A stretch of 64,000 nucleotides of DNA from the NCBI RefSeq assembly GCF_003007675.1, contig NZ_PXNP01000076.1, positions 62,001 to 126,000 of the forward strand, read 5' to 3'. The translations under genes were made by a program, and so were the position numbers. Origin of the DNA: Marinobacter fuscus. Its GTDB lineage: Bacteria > Pseudomonadota > Gammaproteobacteria > Pseudomonadales > Oleiphilaceae. This document shows positions 62,537-64,000 of the stretch, piece by piece. Below the pieces are notes generated by a model that made no database searches, was not told the DNA's origin, and saw nothing but the letters and a program-made list of their open reading frames with translations. Each line of letters starts with the position of its first letter. Positions within the stretch are counted from its first letter, which is position 1.

Positions 62537-63553
62537 TTAGCCCAGAATCAGCGGCGTCACCACAGCACCACCCACCAGCAAGGTAATGAACAGACACAAT
62601 GCCAGCACAAAGGGCTTTACACCCAAACTTCTAAGGGCTTCGATCCGGGTCTGGAAACCCAGCGCCGCCATGGCCATGGTCATGGCGACCTGCCCCGCCA
62701 GTACCAGCCCGCCCTGAATCTGGCCAGGTAACTGAAGCACACTGTTGAGCCCGACAACCGCCATGAAGCCAAAGGCAAACCAGGGGATAATCAGTTTCTG
62801 CGCGCCCTCTCCTGCATATTCGGCAGCTTCCGCATGAGCAGCACGGTGGCGATTCCAGATTTGCCCGATGACCAATAGGAAGGGCACCAGGAGCATCACC
62901 CGAACCAGCTTCACAATCACCGCATTGGTGAGGGCATCCTGGCCCACCGCACCACCGGCAGCGACCACTTGCGCCACCTCATGCACAGTAGAGCCGATGT
63001 ACACTCCGTACAAACCTTCATCCCAGCCCATGATCGGGTAAAGAACCGGATAGACAAACATCGCCAGGGTACCAAACAGCACCACAGTGGCCACCGCCAT
63101 AGACGTTGCCGCCGGTCGTGACCGGATGGTGCCTTCGGTGGCCAGTACCGCAGCCGCCCCGCAAATAGCACTGCCGGCACTGGTCAGAATGGCGGTGTCG
63201 CGGTCCAGTTTCAGCCAGCGGGTACCCAGCCAGTAACCTGCCGTGGTAATGGTCACTACCACCAGGCTATCCAGCAGCACCACTTTTGGCCCAAGGGCCA
63301 TCAGTTGTTGTACCGTGAGGGAGAAACCGAACAGCACGATACCGCCTCGCAGCAACCAGCGGGCAGAAAACCCCAGGCCCGGCGCCACGCCCTTTAACCG
63401 TTTCCCTGCGGCCAGGTTACCAAACAAGAGCCCCAGCAACAGGGTAAACACCAGAGGCCCCAGGCCGGTTTGCTGCACCGGCGGCAAAGCGGCAATGCCA
63501 TAGCCTGCCAGTGTCAGAAACGCACACCATGCCAATCCCCTGAACATCTCCAT
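62537..63553 (-). CDS. yeiH: YeiH-family putative sulfate/anion exporter
   Basis: A 338-residue membrane protein of the YeiH (UPF0324) family with about ten helices. Characteristic parts are GPLVFTLLLGLLFGN, TSAGSAICGAAAVLATEG and GSTVHEVAQVVAAGGAVG. The substrate is not established; sulfite or sulfate export is proposed for relatives. The start could also be the Met two codons later, which is better spaced from GGAG. No LysR-type yeiE is seen beside it. Confidence 0.88.
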   Translation of the reverse strand: MEMFRGLAWCAFLTLAGYGIAALPPVQQTGLGPLVFTLLLGLLFGNLAAGKRLKGVAPGLGFSARWLLRGGIVLFGFSLTVQQLMALGPKVVLLDSLVVVTITTAGYWLGTRWLKLDRDTAILTSAGSAICGAAAVLATEGTIRSRPAATSMAVATVVLFGTLAMFVYPVLYPIMGWDEGLYGVYIGSTVHEVAQVVAAGGAVGQDALTNAVIVKLVRVMLLVPFLLVIGQIWNRHRAAHAEAAEYAGEGAQKLIIPWFAFGFMAVVGLNSVLQLPGQIQGGLVLAGQVAMTMAMAALGFQTRIEALRSLGVKPFVLALCLFITLLVGGAVVTPLILG

Positions 63554-63628
63554 CTCCGAACTTTTTAATATATGGATATTCTATAGTTTGCGAATATATT
63601 TCAAAAACGGGCGTTTTGCATTTGTTTA

Positions 63629-63648
63629 ATCGATTCTATCGATATAAT
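63629..63648 (+). promoter_or_regulatory. Palindrome overlapping a -10-like TATAAT
   Basis: ATCGAT-TCT-ATCGAT is a perfect dyad whose last base begins TATAAT. It lies about 150 bp upstream of the nitrilase-family gene. A good -35 is not evident, so the promoter and its regulator are tentative. The rest of the gap (63554-63799) shows no gene. Confidence 0.35.
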
Positions 63649-63799
63649 CCGGCATGACTCTGACCATCCCGGAGCAGGCCTCGCATTGACCTACAATGCC
63701 ACGGTGAACTGTGAACAAGCGTGATAGGCTGCCCCCAACCTTGCGACCAGAAGGCGATAGACCAGAACCTCCACCATCAGCCATACAACTGGAGACAGA

Positions 63800-64000
63800 G
63801 TGTCGGGTGCAAAAAAGGAAACCCCAGAACTGACTCGCGTGGCAGCCCTGCAGATGCAAGGCCGGGTTGGTGATATCCAGTATAACCTCCACCACGTGAG
63901 AGAGTTACTGGATGAAGCCATACACCAGAAGGCAAAAGTGATTGCCGTGCCAGAATTCTTCACCACGCCCGTCGTGGAGAATCCCAGGCTGTGGGCCGCC
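63800..64000 (+). CDS. Carbon-nitrogen hydrolase (nitrilase superfamily), N-terminal part
   Basis: The first 67 residues of a nitrilase-superfamily enzyme, cut by the window end. After a short polar leader come RVAALQMQGRVGDIQYNLHH and IAVPEFFTTP; the Glu of PEFF is the first member of the Glu-Lys-Cys triad. The start is GTG at 63800 with GGAG five bases upstream. Substrate class cannot be told from this part. Confidence 0.8.
   Translation, partial: MSGAKKETPELTRVAALQMQGRVGDIQYNLHHVRELLDEAIHQKAKVIAVPEFFTTPVVENPRLWAA

Overview
The window looks like a chromosomal segment of a marine, denitrifying gammaproteobacterium, most likely Marinobacter. The genus call rests on remembered likeness of the wax ester synthase at 10706-12136 to Marinobacter WS2, together with gamma-type nar, nos, SdhB and TPMT proteins. 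No database was searched. I saw no rRNA, tRNA, CRISPR array, transposase or phage gene.

Layout. 1-5.5 kb holds a YihY-type membrane protein (cut by the window edge), a chemoreceptor paired with a MalE-like binding protein, a D-2-hydroxyacid dehydrogenase and thiopurine methyltransferase. 5.7-10.5 kb is the PrkA-YeaH-SpoVR stress operon, followed by a wax ester synthase. 12.1-13.3 kb is a nitric-oxide-response operon (PpyR-like protein, DUF454 protein, NsrR) behind its own NsrR-type operator. From 13.4 to 36.2 kb lies a nitrate and nitrous oxide respiration island: moaA; then on the minus strand narK-narGHJI-PPIase, dnr, an unknown gene and nosRZDFYL; with narXL divergent from narK. 36.2-46.4 kb adds UbiT, a hemerythrin-GGDEF-EAL protein, NnrS with an ABC importer, a TonB receptor behind a Fur-like site, an A-type/SufT fusion, and a YtfE/DnrN repair protein behind an NsrR operator. 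46.4-52.8 kb has cysJI, sulfide:quinone oxidoreductase and an orphan SdhB. 53-59 kb carries a variant cbb3 oxidase operon behind a perfect FNR box. 59-62.5 kb is the anaerobic ribonucleotide reductase locus, and 62.5-64 kb a YeiH exporter and the start of a nitrilase-family gene.

Together the genes describe life at low oxygen. Nitrate is sensed by NarXL, imported by NarK and reduced by NarGHI with molybdopterin from MoaA. N2O is reduced by NosZ. NO is sensed by NsrR and DNR and its damage repaired by YtfE. FNR-type boxes precede dnr, narK/narX, sqr and the oxidase operon. Nitrite and NO reductases (nir, nor) are not in this window.

The most unusual point is the class III ribonucleotide reductase. 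The NrdD reading frame ends after its zinc region without a glycyl radical motif. That motif (RVMGY) is on a separate 48-residue ORF with its own ribosome binding site, behind two hairpins, one resembling a terminator. The same operon has paired NrdR-type boxes, a cobalamin riboswitch and a hairpin over the nrdD ribosome binding site.
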